Shown: positions 1-7,026 of the stretch, piece after piece | How positions within the stretch are numbered: position 1 is the stretch's first letter | Layout of the letters: each line of letters begins with the position of its first letter | NCBI GenBank assembly: GCA_021160185.1 | Contig: JAGHDA010000314.1 | Coordinates: forward strand, 1 to 8,859 | Source: Verrucomicrobiota bacterium | Lineage (GTDB): Bacteria; Verrucomicrobiota; Verrucomicrobiia; Limisphaerales; CAZBKV01 | Direction of reading: 5' to 3' | DNA: 8,859 nt | Translations under genes and position numbers: made by a program | The notes under the pieces: model-generated | Databases searched by the model: none | What the model saw: only the letters and a program-made list of their open reading frames with translations | What the model was told of the DNA's origin: nothing

Positions 1-67
1 AGGGCAACCCCTCCCGGCCTCTGTCAGGACGCGGGCAGAAGCCAACGCCTCCGCCCCGCCTCACCAA

Positions 68-3000
68 TTACCTCACGCTCCGATAAAACCGGGCCTTGCC
101 CTCTTCCACCGGCACGGTGTAAGGACTGCTCGCCCCCTCCACGTTCTCATAGGGTCCGGTCACCTTCTCGGCCGATTGCAACGTCCCGGTGTACTCGATG
201 GTAACCGCCCCATCGGCGGCCTCAATCGAGATGGTAGGCGGCCCGGCCGGCGCAGTAAGCAGCTTCACCTCCTCGCTCGCCAGACTCTTGCTCGGATCGG
301 TCGGCACCGTCACCACCACCCGGAACAGCGCGTTGAAGTCCGCCGCCACCGGGTAGAAGGTGTAGGCGGGCCCTGTCGCCCCCACAATGTCCTCAAAGCC
401 CGCCCCGTCGTTCCGCTGCCACTGGTAAACCACCGGAACCGGCTCGCCCAGCAGCGCAGCCTCCGCCTCAGCCGAAAACCTCACCGGCTCGGCGCTCTTG
501 CCAAACGTCAGCTCCACCCGCTTGATCACCCAGTTGGGCGCCGTCCCGGTCGAGCACTCGTCCCAGTTGCACACAAACTGCAACGCAATCGTGTCTCCTT
601 CGTTGAAGGTCCCCAGCCTCGCCGTGCTGGTGATGAATTCCCCCTCATCGTAGCCGGCGGACTTGCCGTTGAACACCGGCTGGCCCTTCAGGATCCCGTT
701 GCCTTGCAGCACACCCTCGGCGTACCCGTTGACCCTGAAGGCCTCCCGCGGCACAGGCACAAACTCGCCCCCGTTGACGCTCATCCGCAACTGGCCCCCG
801 TCCCACAGGTCCCCCTCAAAGGCGTAACGATGCTGGAAGCTCACCGTCACCTCGTCGCTCACCGTCACCGTGTAGCTCGGGCTGGTCAGGATCGAGTAGT
901 TCGGATCGCCGCAGTCAATGTTCCCGTGAGCCGCCACCCATTGCCCGTTCTCCGAGTCATACTCCCACGGCCCCGGCGGCGCCGGATCGCTGTTGACCAC
1001 CGTGTAGCCCCCGTCCCCGTCCGCAAAGTCGGCGATCGCCATCGGCAGCAGACGCAAGGAGAGGCTGTCGATCACCCAGTTGGGGTGCTTGCCCGTCGCG
1101 CAATCGTCCCACGCCCCCACAAACTGCACCACGATCGTGTCGTTCTGCTTGAAGGTCCCCAGCACCGCCTTGCTGGTGATAAACTCGCCCTCATCATACC
1201 CCGGCGAATCGCCGTTGAACCCCCGAAGCCCGTTGGCGATGCCGCTGCCGATGATGGCGCCCTCGGCATACCCGTTGGCGGTGAAGTTCTCCGCCGGAAC
1301 CAGCGTAAACTCGCCCCCGTTGACGCTCACTCGCACCAGACCCGCGTCCCACAAGTCACCCTCGAAGGAGTAGCGATGGGTGAAGCTCAGCGTCACCGCC
1401 CCGGCCTGAGGCAGCGTGATGGGCGGACTGCTCAACTGCGAGTTGTAAGGACCGGTGCAGGCGTCCTCGCTCCCCACGGCCACCCATTGGCCGTTGGCCC
1501 CGTCGTAGGCCCAAGGCCCCGGCGGCGCCGGATCGGTGTTCACCACCGTGTAGCCCCCGTCGGAGCTGTCAAAATCCTCGCTGAGGATCTCAACGCCCTC
1601 CGAAGCCAGCACCCCCACCTGATCGGTCGGCTGGCTCACCATCCGCAACTGCGTGTTCGGATCGATGTAGGTCCCCACCAGCGGCCCCTCCAGGGTCGGC
1701 GCGTCCCCGTCCTGCGGTATGTCCAGGTTGAAGAAGTCGTCCTCCGTCACCATGGTCACCGCCAAGTTGTCGCCCCCGCCAGCCTCGGTGTGAATCGCGT
1801 AAAGGTAATACTTCTTGCCAGCTTCCAAATGAATGCCGTTGATGTCCGGCCACTGGCTGATCCCGCTGCTCCACATCGCGTCCCAGCTGTTCATCTCAAG
1901 CGGATCGCTGCCCCCGCCCCCGGCGGTGCGCCAAATCCGCGGACCCGTCCAACCTTGCTGCTGGGCGATCAGCACCGCGTTGGCCGGATCTTCGTCCGGA
2001 CTCAAGTACAGCTCGGAGGGATCGTCGCTGCTCACGAAGAAGACGTAGTTGTCGGTCTTCTGCGGAACCACCCAGCAACTAAGCTTGTTGCCGTAGTTGC
2101 TCCCCCCCTCGTTGGCCCCGTCCCGCGGATACTCGGTCCGAGGCTCCAGACCGCTCCAAGAGGGGCTGTCCGGATAACGCGGGTCGCTCTTGAAGCCCTC
2201 GAGGCCGCCGGTCACGTTCTCCCAGTACTCGTGCAGGACCAGCCCTTCCTGCCAACGGAAGGCGCCAAACTCCAGGGAAGTGTCCGGAGCCACCGGGTTG
2301 CCGGCCACATCGGTCACGTTGTTGACCGTCAGGGTCAGCGTCGTCCCCGGAGTCTGCTCGGAGGTCGTCAGCAGCACGATGTTGTCTCCAGGAGTCCCCG
2401 CAGGCGCCGCAAGGGCCGCGCCGGTCACCGTCACCCCCCCGCTGAGGGCGTAATTGGCCGGATCCTCCGCCGTCGCCGGATCCAACGGCTCGGAAAACAC
2501 CGCCGTCACCTCCGTGAATGACCGAGACCCAGTCGCGTAATCCAACGTGGGCGGCGTGGTGTCCGCAACGACCGTGAGGGTGGCCTCCTCGGTTGCGGCG
2601 GTTCCATAGGGGTTGGTCCCGACACATTTGAAGGTCGCTCCATTCCGCGCAAACGAAACCCGGTCGATGGTATAGAAGGGGCTGTTGGCGCCGGGAATGA
2701 CAACGCCATTTTCAAACCATTCGAAGGTCATCGGCGCGCTTCCTTCAAAGGTGGCCGAGAACTCCACGGACGAACCTTCATTCACCGTTGCATCCTGCGG
2801 CTGGACGGCAACCGAAGGAGGCTCCTGGGTGGCATCGGTCAATGCATGGCAATCGAGCTGATCAGCCGACAATGCGCCGCTGCTGACCTTGAGCCGATCC
2901 AAGGAACCGACGTACTGCAGCCCGCCGTTCCACTCCGCCCCTATGCTGAAGAAGTCCTGGGTGCGCGTGAAGATGACGCCGTCCGTGTACTCTCGAGCGT

Positions 3001-3556
3001 CGCTGAGCACGCCGTCCACGTAATAGCGCAACTCCACGCCGTTCTCATGAACTACAGCGATGTGATGCCATTGACCGTCATCGGGGATGACCGCCGATGA
3101 ACTTGCGTCCAAGATGCCCAACGTGGTCACAAAAACCGTGCGGTCGGTGTTTATTGAAAACGAAATCGCTCCTCCAGGACCGTTGCTGTAGAAGAGGACT
3201 TGGCGCGTTGCGGGCATCCCGGAGAACTTGACCCATGCCTGCACGGTGAAGGAAGGATCGTCGGGGTTCAACTGCATGCGTGTCTCCGGATCCGGCACAA
3301 GGATGTACTGACCGGGCTCGAAATGGATCGCGCGATCCCGACCGTCTCCTGAGGGAGAGTCGAGAATCGAAGTCGGCGCTTCGGCGGCCGGCGCGCCCGT
3401 TAGACCGTTGATGCTGTCAGCGACCTGGTCGGCCGTTCGCTCGTTGAACTCAAAGTCCAGAATCGGCTGAGCCTGACTCGCAACCCCAAGCAAACCCAAG
3501 ACTCCGGCCAAACAGGCCAGCCTGGGCGCTTGAGACCATTTATTGTGAGTTCTCAT
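68..3556 (-). CDS. Secreted multidomain LamG / Ig-like / PA14-like protein with a duplicated beta module
   Basis: Predicted 1162-residue exported binding or adhesion protein; no catalytic motif seen. The start chosen (codon 3554-3556) gives a Sec signal peptide (basic MRTHNK, hydrophobic core about 12-26, cleavage near SQA-QP) and has GAGG six bases upstream. The frame stays open further upstream, but that stretch carries no domain and holds a candidate promoter. Domains by residue: LamG/concanavalin-like about 31-236 (GQWHHIAVV at 161-169); I-set-like Ig about 247-330 (core Trp280, C311); SbsA-type Ig about 333-432 (VFSEPLDP, NYALSG, DVAGN); PA14-like module about 433-606 (SSDDPSELYLSPDEDPA, LEAGKKYYLYAIHTEAGGGDN); linker; two copies of a beta-rich module at about 657-832 and 840-1014; Ig-like domain about 1021-1103; C-terminal tail 1107-1162 ending FYRSVR. 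The tail resembles a module frequent at the ends of verrucomicrobial secreted proteins. It is monocistronic: 333 bases separate it from the upstream gene. Exported binding protein: sure. Ligand: unknown. Confidence 0.9.
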   Translation of the reverse strand: MRTHNKWSQAPRLACLAGVLGLLGVASQAQPILDFEFNERTADQVADSINGLTGAPAAEAPTSILDSPSGDGRDRAIHFEPGQYILVPDPETRMQLNPDDPSFTVQAWVKFSGMPATRQVLFYSNGPGGAISFSINTDRTVFVTTLGILDASSSAVIPDDGQWHHIAVVHENGVELRYYVDGVLSDAREYTDGVIFTRTQDFFSIGAEWNGGLQYVGSLDRLKVSSGALSADQLDCHALTDATQEPPSVAVQPQDATVNEGSSVEFSATFEGSAPMTFEWFENGVVIPGANSPFYTIDRVSFARNGATFKCVGTNPYGTAATEEATLTVVADTTPPTLDYATGSRSFTEVTAVFSEPLDPATAEDPANYALSGGVTVTGAALAAPAGTPGDNIVLLTTSEQTPGTTLTLTVNNVTDVAGNPVAPDTSLEFGAFRWQEGLVLHEYWENVTGGLEGFKSDPRYPDSPSWSGLEPRTEYPRDGANEGGSNYGNKLSCWVVPQKTDNYVFFVSSDDPSELYLSPDEDPANAVLIAQQQGWTGPRIWRTAGGGGSDPLEMNSWDAMWSSGISQWPDINGIHLEAGKKYYLYAIHTEAGGGDNLAVTMVTEDDFFNLDIPQDGDAPTLEGPLVGTYIDPNTQLRMVSQPTDQVGVLASEGVEILSEDFDSSDGGYTVVNTDPAPPGPWAYDGANGQWVAVGSEDACTGPYNSQLSSPPITLPQAGAVTLSFTHRYSFEGDLWDAGLVRVSVNGGEFTLVPAENFTANGYAEGAIIGSGIANGLRGFNGDSPGYDEGEFITSKAVLGTFKQNDTIVVQFVGAWDDCATGKHPNWVIDSLSLRLLPMAIADFADGDGGYTVVNSDPAPPGPWEYDSENGQWVAAHGNIDCGDPNYSILTSPSYTVTVSDEVTVSFQHRYAFEGDLWDGGQLRMSVNGGEFVPVPREAFRVNGYAEGVLQGNGILKGQPVFNGKSAGYDEGEFITSTARLGTFNEGDTIALQFVCNWDECSTGTAPNWVIKRVELTFGKSAEPVRFSAEAEAALLGEPVPVVYQWQRNDGAGFEDIVGATGPAYTFYPVAADFNALFRVVVTVPTDPSKSLASEEVKLLTAPAGPPTISIEAADGAVTIEYTGTLQSAEKVTGPYENVEGASSPYTVPVEEGKARFYRSVR
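515..1039 (-). repeat. Tandem intragenic repeat, copy B (about 175-residue beta module)
   Basis: Second copy of the duplicated module (residues about 840-1014), separated from copy A by only a few residues. Well over half of the residues match copy A, and some DNA blocks are nearly identical: 969-1015 against 1515-1561 differ at two of 47 positions. Copy B has one extra cysteine (Cys996) absent from copy A. The longest divergent stretches are around the first conserved cysteine and the loop before FNG, as expected for surface loops on a conserved beta core. Confidence 0.85.
1061..1588 (-). repeat. Tandem intragenic repeat, copy A (about 175-residue beta module)
   Basis: First copy, in translation order, of the duplicated module of the large secreted protein (residues about 657-832). 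It opens with DGGYTVVNTDPAPPGPW, has a centre HRYSFEGDLWDAG followed by SVNGGEF, then GYDEGEFITS, and closes with PNWVI. It aligns to copy B without gaps at a constant 182-residue (546-base) offset from residue 662 on. Cys700 and Cys819 match Cys882 and Cys1001 of copy B, suggesting one conserved disulfide per module. The pattern of beta strands with an 'F.HRY.FE.D.WD.G.v..SVNGGEF' core resembles MAM-like or jelly-roll modules of secreted bacterial proteins; the family name is a guess. Confidence 0.85.
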
Positions 3557-3562
3557 TTTAAA

Positions 3563-3566
3563 CCTC
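3563..3566 (-). promoter_or_regulatory. Ribosome binding site deciding the start of the large secreted protein
   Basis: The minus strand reads ACACGAGGTTTAAAATG: a GAGG core, six spacer bases, then the ATG at 3554-3556. This supports the internal start that exposes a signal peptide, over the longer open frame reaching back to 3886. Confidence 0.6.
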
Positions 3567-3595
3567 GTGTTATTAGCAGTGCTTGCCTCGGCCCC

Positions 3596-3624
3596 ACTAT
3601 CCAGCTCCCTGATGAGTCGGTCAA
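3596..3624 (-). promoter_or_regulatory. Candidate sigma70-type promoter of the large secreted protein
   Basis: On the minus strand a -35 box TTGACC (3624-3619, five of six consensus bases) and a -10 box GATAGT (3601-3596, four of six) are separated by exactly 17 bases. Transcription would begin near 3589, giving a leader of about 30 bases before the start codon. The position, just upstream of the chosen start in an otherwise non-coding gap, fits a promoter serving only this gene. Not experimentally supported; chance matches of this quality occur, though less often in GC-rich DNA. Confidence 0.45.
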
Positions 3625-3790
3625 CCCCGATTGTGCCTGTTGCCTTAAAAAAGATAACGCCGGCAACCGAAGAGAGAAATACCGCCGAGTCGCAAGGCGG
3701 CTGAAGAGGCGTTGCCATCCCAAGCGCGCGGGACGAGAGCGCCATGCGAAACGCGCGCGGCAAGGCCGCTTGCGCCTGCTTGACGAGGGC

Positions 3791-3813
3791 TGCGAGCAGT
3801 GAGGCTGCTCGCA
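3791..3813 (-). terminator. Perfect 9-bp hairpin downstream of the phosphoesterase gene; possible terminator or mRNA 3' stabiliser
   Basis: TGCGAGCAG (3791-3799) is the exact reverse complement of CTGCTCGCA (3805-3813), with a five-base loop. It lies about 77 bases past the phosphoesterase stop codon on the transcribed strand and before the candidate promoter of the next gene, the right place to close the lyase/phosphoesterase operon. No T tract follows on either strand, so it is not a canonical intrinsic terminator. It could be an RNA-stabilising stem, a roadblock site, or a dyad bound by a protein. Confidence 0.3.
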
Positions 3814-3889
3814 AGGGCGCGATCCAACTGCTGAGGGGCAAAGCTGGTCGGGAATCTAGCCGCGCTTTTACGCCGCCCTGTTGCAAAAG

Positions 3890-4867
3890 CTATTTGTTGC
3901 CGAGCTTGGACGCGGGAACTTCCCCTTCCAACCACGTTCCCGGCGCGGCGCGGGGCGGGAGCCGCATCGTAACGGCCTTTCTGTAGCCGGTCACCTGAAT
4001 GGCGCCGTCCTCGAACGCTTCCGCAAGGGCGTAGGCGTTGTTTTCCGCGCCGCAACCCTCTACCACGGCCCGGAGGGTGTAGTAATGAATCCCGCCAAGG
4101 AAGCTGTAGCGGCCGGGGTGGTGATGGCCCTGAAACACCGCCCTGACACGTCCGGATCGCTCCAGGATAGCGCGGACCTTGGCCGCATTGTTGACGAACA
4201 CCGGCCCTTCGCCGTCCAGGAGTTGATGAGTGAACACTATCGCCGGGCCGGCGCCGGCGCGCAGCTCGCTCTCCAGCCACGCTAGCTCTTCATCGGGCAG
4301 GTTGGCGTCCCTCCAATCGAACCGGCCATGGTCGTAATGCCGGCCGTCGGCGGTGTAGTTGCAATCGAGCACGAGGCAGCGAACGCCCCGGCAATCGAAC
4401 GCATAGTAGAGGCAATCGGGCTTTGCGCCCCGATCGCGAACGCAGGCGAAAAATTGCCCCGGCGAAAGGCTGTCAAAGTCGTGGTTGCCCGGCACGTGCC
4501 GGCGCGGGCCGTGGAATTCGCTAAAAACCTTCTCGGCGGCCTCCAGATACCGAAGCATCCGCTCCTCTTGCGGAGGCTCGTCCTGGTCCTTGAAATCGCC
4601 CAGCTCAATCAGGAAATCCGCGCCCCGGCTGTTGATTTCCCGAACGCACTCCCTCAGCTTGGCAAGCGAGTCCCGGTAGCAGCGGCTCCCGCGCGCGGGC
4701 GCGTCCGCGTAGTGGACGTCGGTCACAAGGCCGAATCGGACCAGAGGGGCCTTCTTCGGCGCGGCGCGCGCCGGAGAGAGCAGGCTTCCCCAAACCGCGG
4801 CGGCGCCCGCTCGAAGAAACGCGCGCCGGGAAACAACCCATTCGTTTGATTGAGGCAAGGTCTTCAT
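3890..4867 (-). CDS. Tat-exported calcineurin-like metallophosphoesterase (ADPRibase-Mn-like)
   Basis: Predicted 325-residue metal-dependent phosphoesterase hydrolysing phosphomonoester, phosphodiester or pyrophosphate bonds outside the cytoplasm. All the metal-ligand motifs of the calcineurin-like fold are present in order: DVH (D50, H52), GDFKD (D91), GNHDF (N128, H129), THQ (H214) and GHHH (H248, H250). The opening FGLVTDVHYAD, followed by a CYRDSLAKL segment, resembles Mn-dependent ADP-ribose/CDP-alcohol diphosphatase-like proteins; a CpdA-like cyclic nucleotide phosphodiesterase is the alternative. The N-terminus has a twin-arginine signal, SRRAFLRAGAAAV (13-25), with cleavage near ARA (33-35). 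The start at 4865-4867 was chosen because it puts this signal at the N-terminus; the longer frame adds 47 arginine-rich residues. Its ATG overlaps the TGA of the lyase gene (ATGA), and no Shine-Dalgarno precedes it, so translation is probably coupled. The mature part is fairly cysteine-rich (eight by my reading). Substrate unknown. Confidence 0.9.
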   Translation of the reverse strand: MKTLPQSNEWVVSRRAFLRAGAAAVWGSLLSPARAAPKKAPLVRFGLVTDVHYADAPARGSRCYRDSLAKLRECVREINSRGADFLIELGDFKDQDEPPQEERMLRYLEAAEKVFSEFHGPRRHVPGNHDFDSLSPGQFFACVRDRGAKPDCLYYAFDCRGVRCLVLDCNYTADGRHYDHGRFDWRDANLPDEELAWLESELRAGAGPAIVFTHQLLDGEGPVFVNNAAKVRAILERSGRVRAVFQGHHHPGRYSFLGGIHYYTLRAVVEGCGAENNAYALAEAFEDGAIQVTGYRKAVTMRLPPRAAPGTWLEGEVPASKLGNK

Positions 4868-7026
4868 GGGAGCAAGCGCAACGGGGCTTCGCGGCGTTCG
4901 GGCAGAAGAACGCGCCTCCCGCCCACGCGGAGCGCATCGCCTTTGCCCGGGAGGGAAAACGGCCCTTGAACCTCCTCGGGCTCTTCGCCGTCGGAAAGGA
5001 ACTGACACACCGTAAGGAACCGGGTCGAGCGCGCCTTAGCGCGGCGTATCCGGAGGGTGGGCCAACGGGTTCCGGGCGGGCCGGGCGCGTCGGCGCAGGC
5101 GGCCTGGGTCGGCTCCTCCGCGCCCAGGACCACGAGGCGGAGCCGCGCGCCCTGGGCAGGGTCCACGGTCCACACCGCTTCCCACGGGCCCTTCGGAGCA
5201 AAGCCTCGCAGGTTCTCCAAGTAGGCGTAAGGGCGGCTGAGAGGCTTTTCGCGAAGCGGGCGGAGCCCGGCGGGCTTTCCGCCAATGCGCAAGGCGAGCT
5301 TGCCCGGAGCGCGAAGGAACCAATCGATCACGGCCGGCGGCGCGTTCGTCTCCGACTCCACATCAAACACATCGACCAAGAAACGATCGGCGAGGAGGAT
5401 TTTCCGCGTCAGCCGCCTGCCCGGATAGACGGCATCCGCCGCGGCGACCGCCGCGTCGGCGTCCGAGCCGGTTTGGAAGCACAAGAGCCTGCCGCTCTTG
5501 CGGGCCATGGAGCGGCCGTCGATGACGACCGTGTTGTGGCCGGGGGTGGTTTTGTACCAGTCCTTGTGCATCGGGTTGCCGTAGGCGGTTGTGCCGAGGT
5601 CGGGGCACAGGGGGCGGCCCAAGCCGTAGACAATGAGCTGGAGCTTGTCCGGATGGCCGTGGCCGCCGCCGTGTTCGCCGTATTCGAGCATGGCGCACAG
5701 GGCGCGCGCCCCCGCGCCGCGGCGCAAGACGGCCAGGCCCATCCCTTCCAGATTCAGGCTGCCCGGCGGCCGGTAAGGCCCCAAATCGGGCAGCTTCTCC
5801 CCGTACTTCCAGGCCGTCAGGTTCGCTCGGCTCGCGCCCAGATCGAGCAGCCTGCGCAAGGCGCGCGCGGCGAGGCGGTCCTTGTGCCAGGCCGCGGCGA
5901 TCTCCAGCGGACGCGGATTGATCCGCGAGGTCGCATAGCCCATGTCGTTCAAGCTGGGCGGCGCGAGATTGGGAAACGCCAAACGCAGCGGGGCGGTGAA
6001 CATGGCGGGCAACCGTCCCAGCGTGTCCAGCGGCTCGCCGGCATTGCGGGCGACCTCGCAATGGGCGATCAACGCGCTAAGGGTGTACTCGTGGTAACCC
6101 AGGGACCGCTCGAACCAGAACCCGTCCGAAAGAATGCCTTTCTCGATCTGCTCGCGGAAGCCAAGCGGGCCCTCCCGCGCCTCAAGGACCATCTTCCGGT
6201 CGCCCAAGTAATAGCCCGCCGCGGCGTAACAGGCGTTGTGCCAGCATTGGATGTTGTGAATGCCGAAGCGGAATTTGCGGATCCAATTCGCTCCGGCGCG
6301 AATCAAATCCTCGGCCACGCGGCGGTCGGTCTCCGGATCCATCGCGTTGCGAACCAGATCCGCCGCGCTCATAACCTGGAGGAGCCAAGTGCATTCGGTA
6401 AGGGACTGAGCCTGCACGCGGCCGCGGCCGGCCGGCCCCGGACCGGGCGGAAAATCGGCGTAATGTTCCGCGTACCACCGAAGGATACGGATGGCGGCCT
6501 CGGCGTATTGCCGCCGTCCGGTCAGCCGCCACATCAACCCCATGTCGCGCGCCCCCGCAATGAAAGCGGAATGCATGGCGCTGCGCCAGACGGCGTCGTA
6601 CTTTTCCCCGCGCCAGACCTTGCCGCAGCGGGGGCACAAGTGCTCGTGAGGATGATCCTCGCGGAACCGGAGCCGCCCTCCGCAATCCGGGCAGGTGTAA
6701 TTGTGGTACCAGCCGCCGCCCTTTTCAGGAGGCGTGTCGGTTCGTCGGACCCAGGCGTCGGCGCGGGCCTTGAGATTCTGGTAGGCGCGCCGAGCCCAGG
6801 GATAGTCGCGGGTTTTCTGCCGCATGCGCTCGATCATGGCGGGCGTGAAGAAAAGGCGCGGGCCCCGCTCGGCTTGCGAAGCCGCGCGGGCGGAAGGCGC
6901 GGCCGAGGGCAGACAAAGGAGCGCCGCCGCAAGCTGAATCGCGCAAGACGCGCCGGCGCGCGGGAGGAGCCGGCGCGCGGCGATCGGGAAAGGATGGTTT
7001 GTTTTCAGCGAGGCTTTGTTCTTCAT
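4864..7026 (-). CDS. Secreted heparinase II/III-like polysaccharide lyase with zinc-ribbon-like insert
   Basis: Predicted 720-residue exported lyase of the heparinase II/III and alginate-lyase type, which cleaves uronic-acid-containing polysaccharides by beta-elimination. Residues 1-48 form a signal peptide with a long basic n-region, hydrophobic core about 28-40 and cleavage near ARA-AS. Residues about 59-400 are the alpha-toroid, with helical motifs HNIQCWHNACY (257-267) and DGFWFERSLGYHEYTL (301-316); Y311/H312 are candidate catalytic residues. Residues about 425-720 form the beta-sandwich part, with EHGGGHGHPDKLQL (451-464) and PGHNTVVIDG (495-504) typical of the second catalytic half. 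A four-cysteine motif CPDC...CPRC (C112, C115, C131, C134) before the toroid looks like a zinc ribbon. The start at 7024-7026 gives the signal peptide, but no clear Shine-Dalgarno precedes it. The stop overlaps the phosphoesterase start by four bases. Polysaccharide lyase family and substrate cannot be fixed by eye. Confidence 0.88.
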   Translation of the reverse strand: MKNKASLKTNHPFPIAARRLLPRAGASCAIQLAAALLCLPSAAPSARAASQAERGPRLFFTPAMIERMRQKTRDYPWARRAYQNLKARADAWVRRTDTPPEKGGGWYHNYTCPDCGGRLRFREDHPHEHLCPRCGKVWRGEKYDAVWRSAMHSAFIAGARDMGLMWRLTGRRQYAEAAIRILRWYAEHYADFPPGPGPAGRGRVQAQSLTECTWLLQVMSAADLVRNAMDPETDRRVAEDLIRAGANWIRKFRFGIHNIQCWHNACYAAAGYYLGDRKMVLEAREGPLGFREQIEKGILSDGFWFERSLGYHEYTLSALIAHCEVARNAGEPLDTLGRLPAMFTAPLRLAFPNLAPPSLNDMGYATSRINPRPLEIAAAWHKDRLAARALRRLLDLGASRANLTAWKYGEKLPDLGPYRPPGSLNLEGMGLAVLRRGAGARALCAMLEYGEHGGGHGHPDKLQLIVYGLGRPLCPDLGTTAYGNPMHKDWYKTTPGHNTVVIDGRSMARKSGRLLCFQTGSDADAAVAAADAVYPGRRLTRKILLADRFLVDVFDVESETNAPPAVIDWFLRAPGKLALRIGGKPAGLRPLREKPLSRPYAYLENLRGFAPKGPWEAVWTVDPAQGARLRLVVLGAEEPTQAACADAPGPPGTRWPTLRIRRAKARSTRFLTVCQFLSDGEEPEEVQGPFSLPGKGDALRVGGRRVLLPERREAPLRLLP

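Larger units (their letters stand above)
3557..3889. other. Non-coding gap of 333 bases between two minus-strand genes
   Basis: No gene supported here. Open frames on both strands lack recognisable domains and reflect high GC content. The segment next to the downstream gene carries the candidate promoter (3596-3624) and ribosome binding site (3563-3566). The segment next to the upstream gene carries a perfect hairpin (3791-3813). A smaller inverted repeat lies at 3682-3686 / 3696-3700 (CCGCC...GGCGG, nine-base loop), and a six-base one, GCTTTT / AAAAGC, at 3864-3869 / 3885-3890 touches the stop codon of the phosphoesterase gene. I could not match the folded region to a known riboswitch or small RNA. 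Confidence 0.6.

Noticed and set aside
1..67. Terminator downstream of the large secreted protein gene
   Set aside because: The 67 bases after the stop codon are GC-rich but show no stable hairpin followed by a T run on the minus strand; a terminator may lie outside the window.
176..2521. 781-codon open frame on the plus strand opposite the large secreted protein
   Set aside because: The translation is histidine/arginine/proline-rich low-complexity sequence with internal echoes that only mirror the duplicated module on the true strand.
3655..3715. Possible c-di-GMP-I-like riboswitch on the plus strand (GGCAACC and a later CGCAAGGCGG)
   Set aside because: Only a loose resemblance: the expected tetraloop/receptor and P1 stem are not seen, and no plus-strand gene follows.
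3530..3802. 90-codon plus-strand frame in the gap between minus-strand genes
   Set aside because: No domain, basic composition, no ribosome binding site noted, and it overlaps the start of the large secreted protein.
3557..3886. N-terminal extension of the large secreted protein back to 3886
   Set aside because: It would bury the signal peptide at residue 111, contains no domain and overlaps a good candidate promoter; GAGG supports the start at 3556.
4868..5008. 47-residue N-terminal extension of the phosphoesterase
   Set aside because: It is arginine-rich, lies inside the lyase coding region, and would place the twin-arginine signal in the interior.
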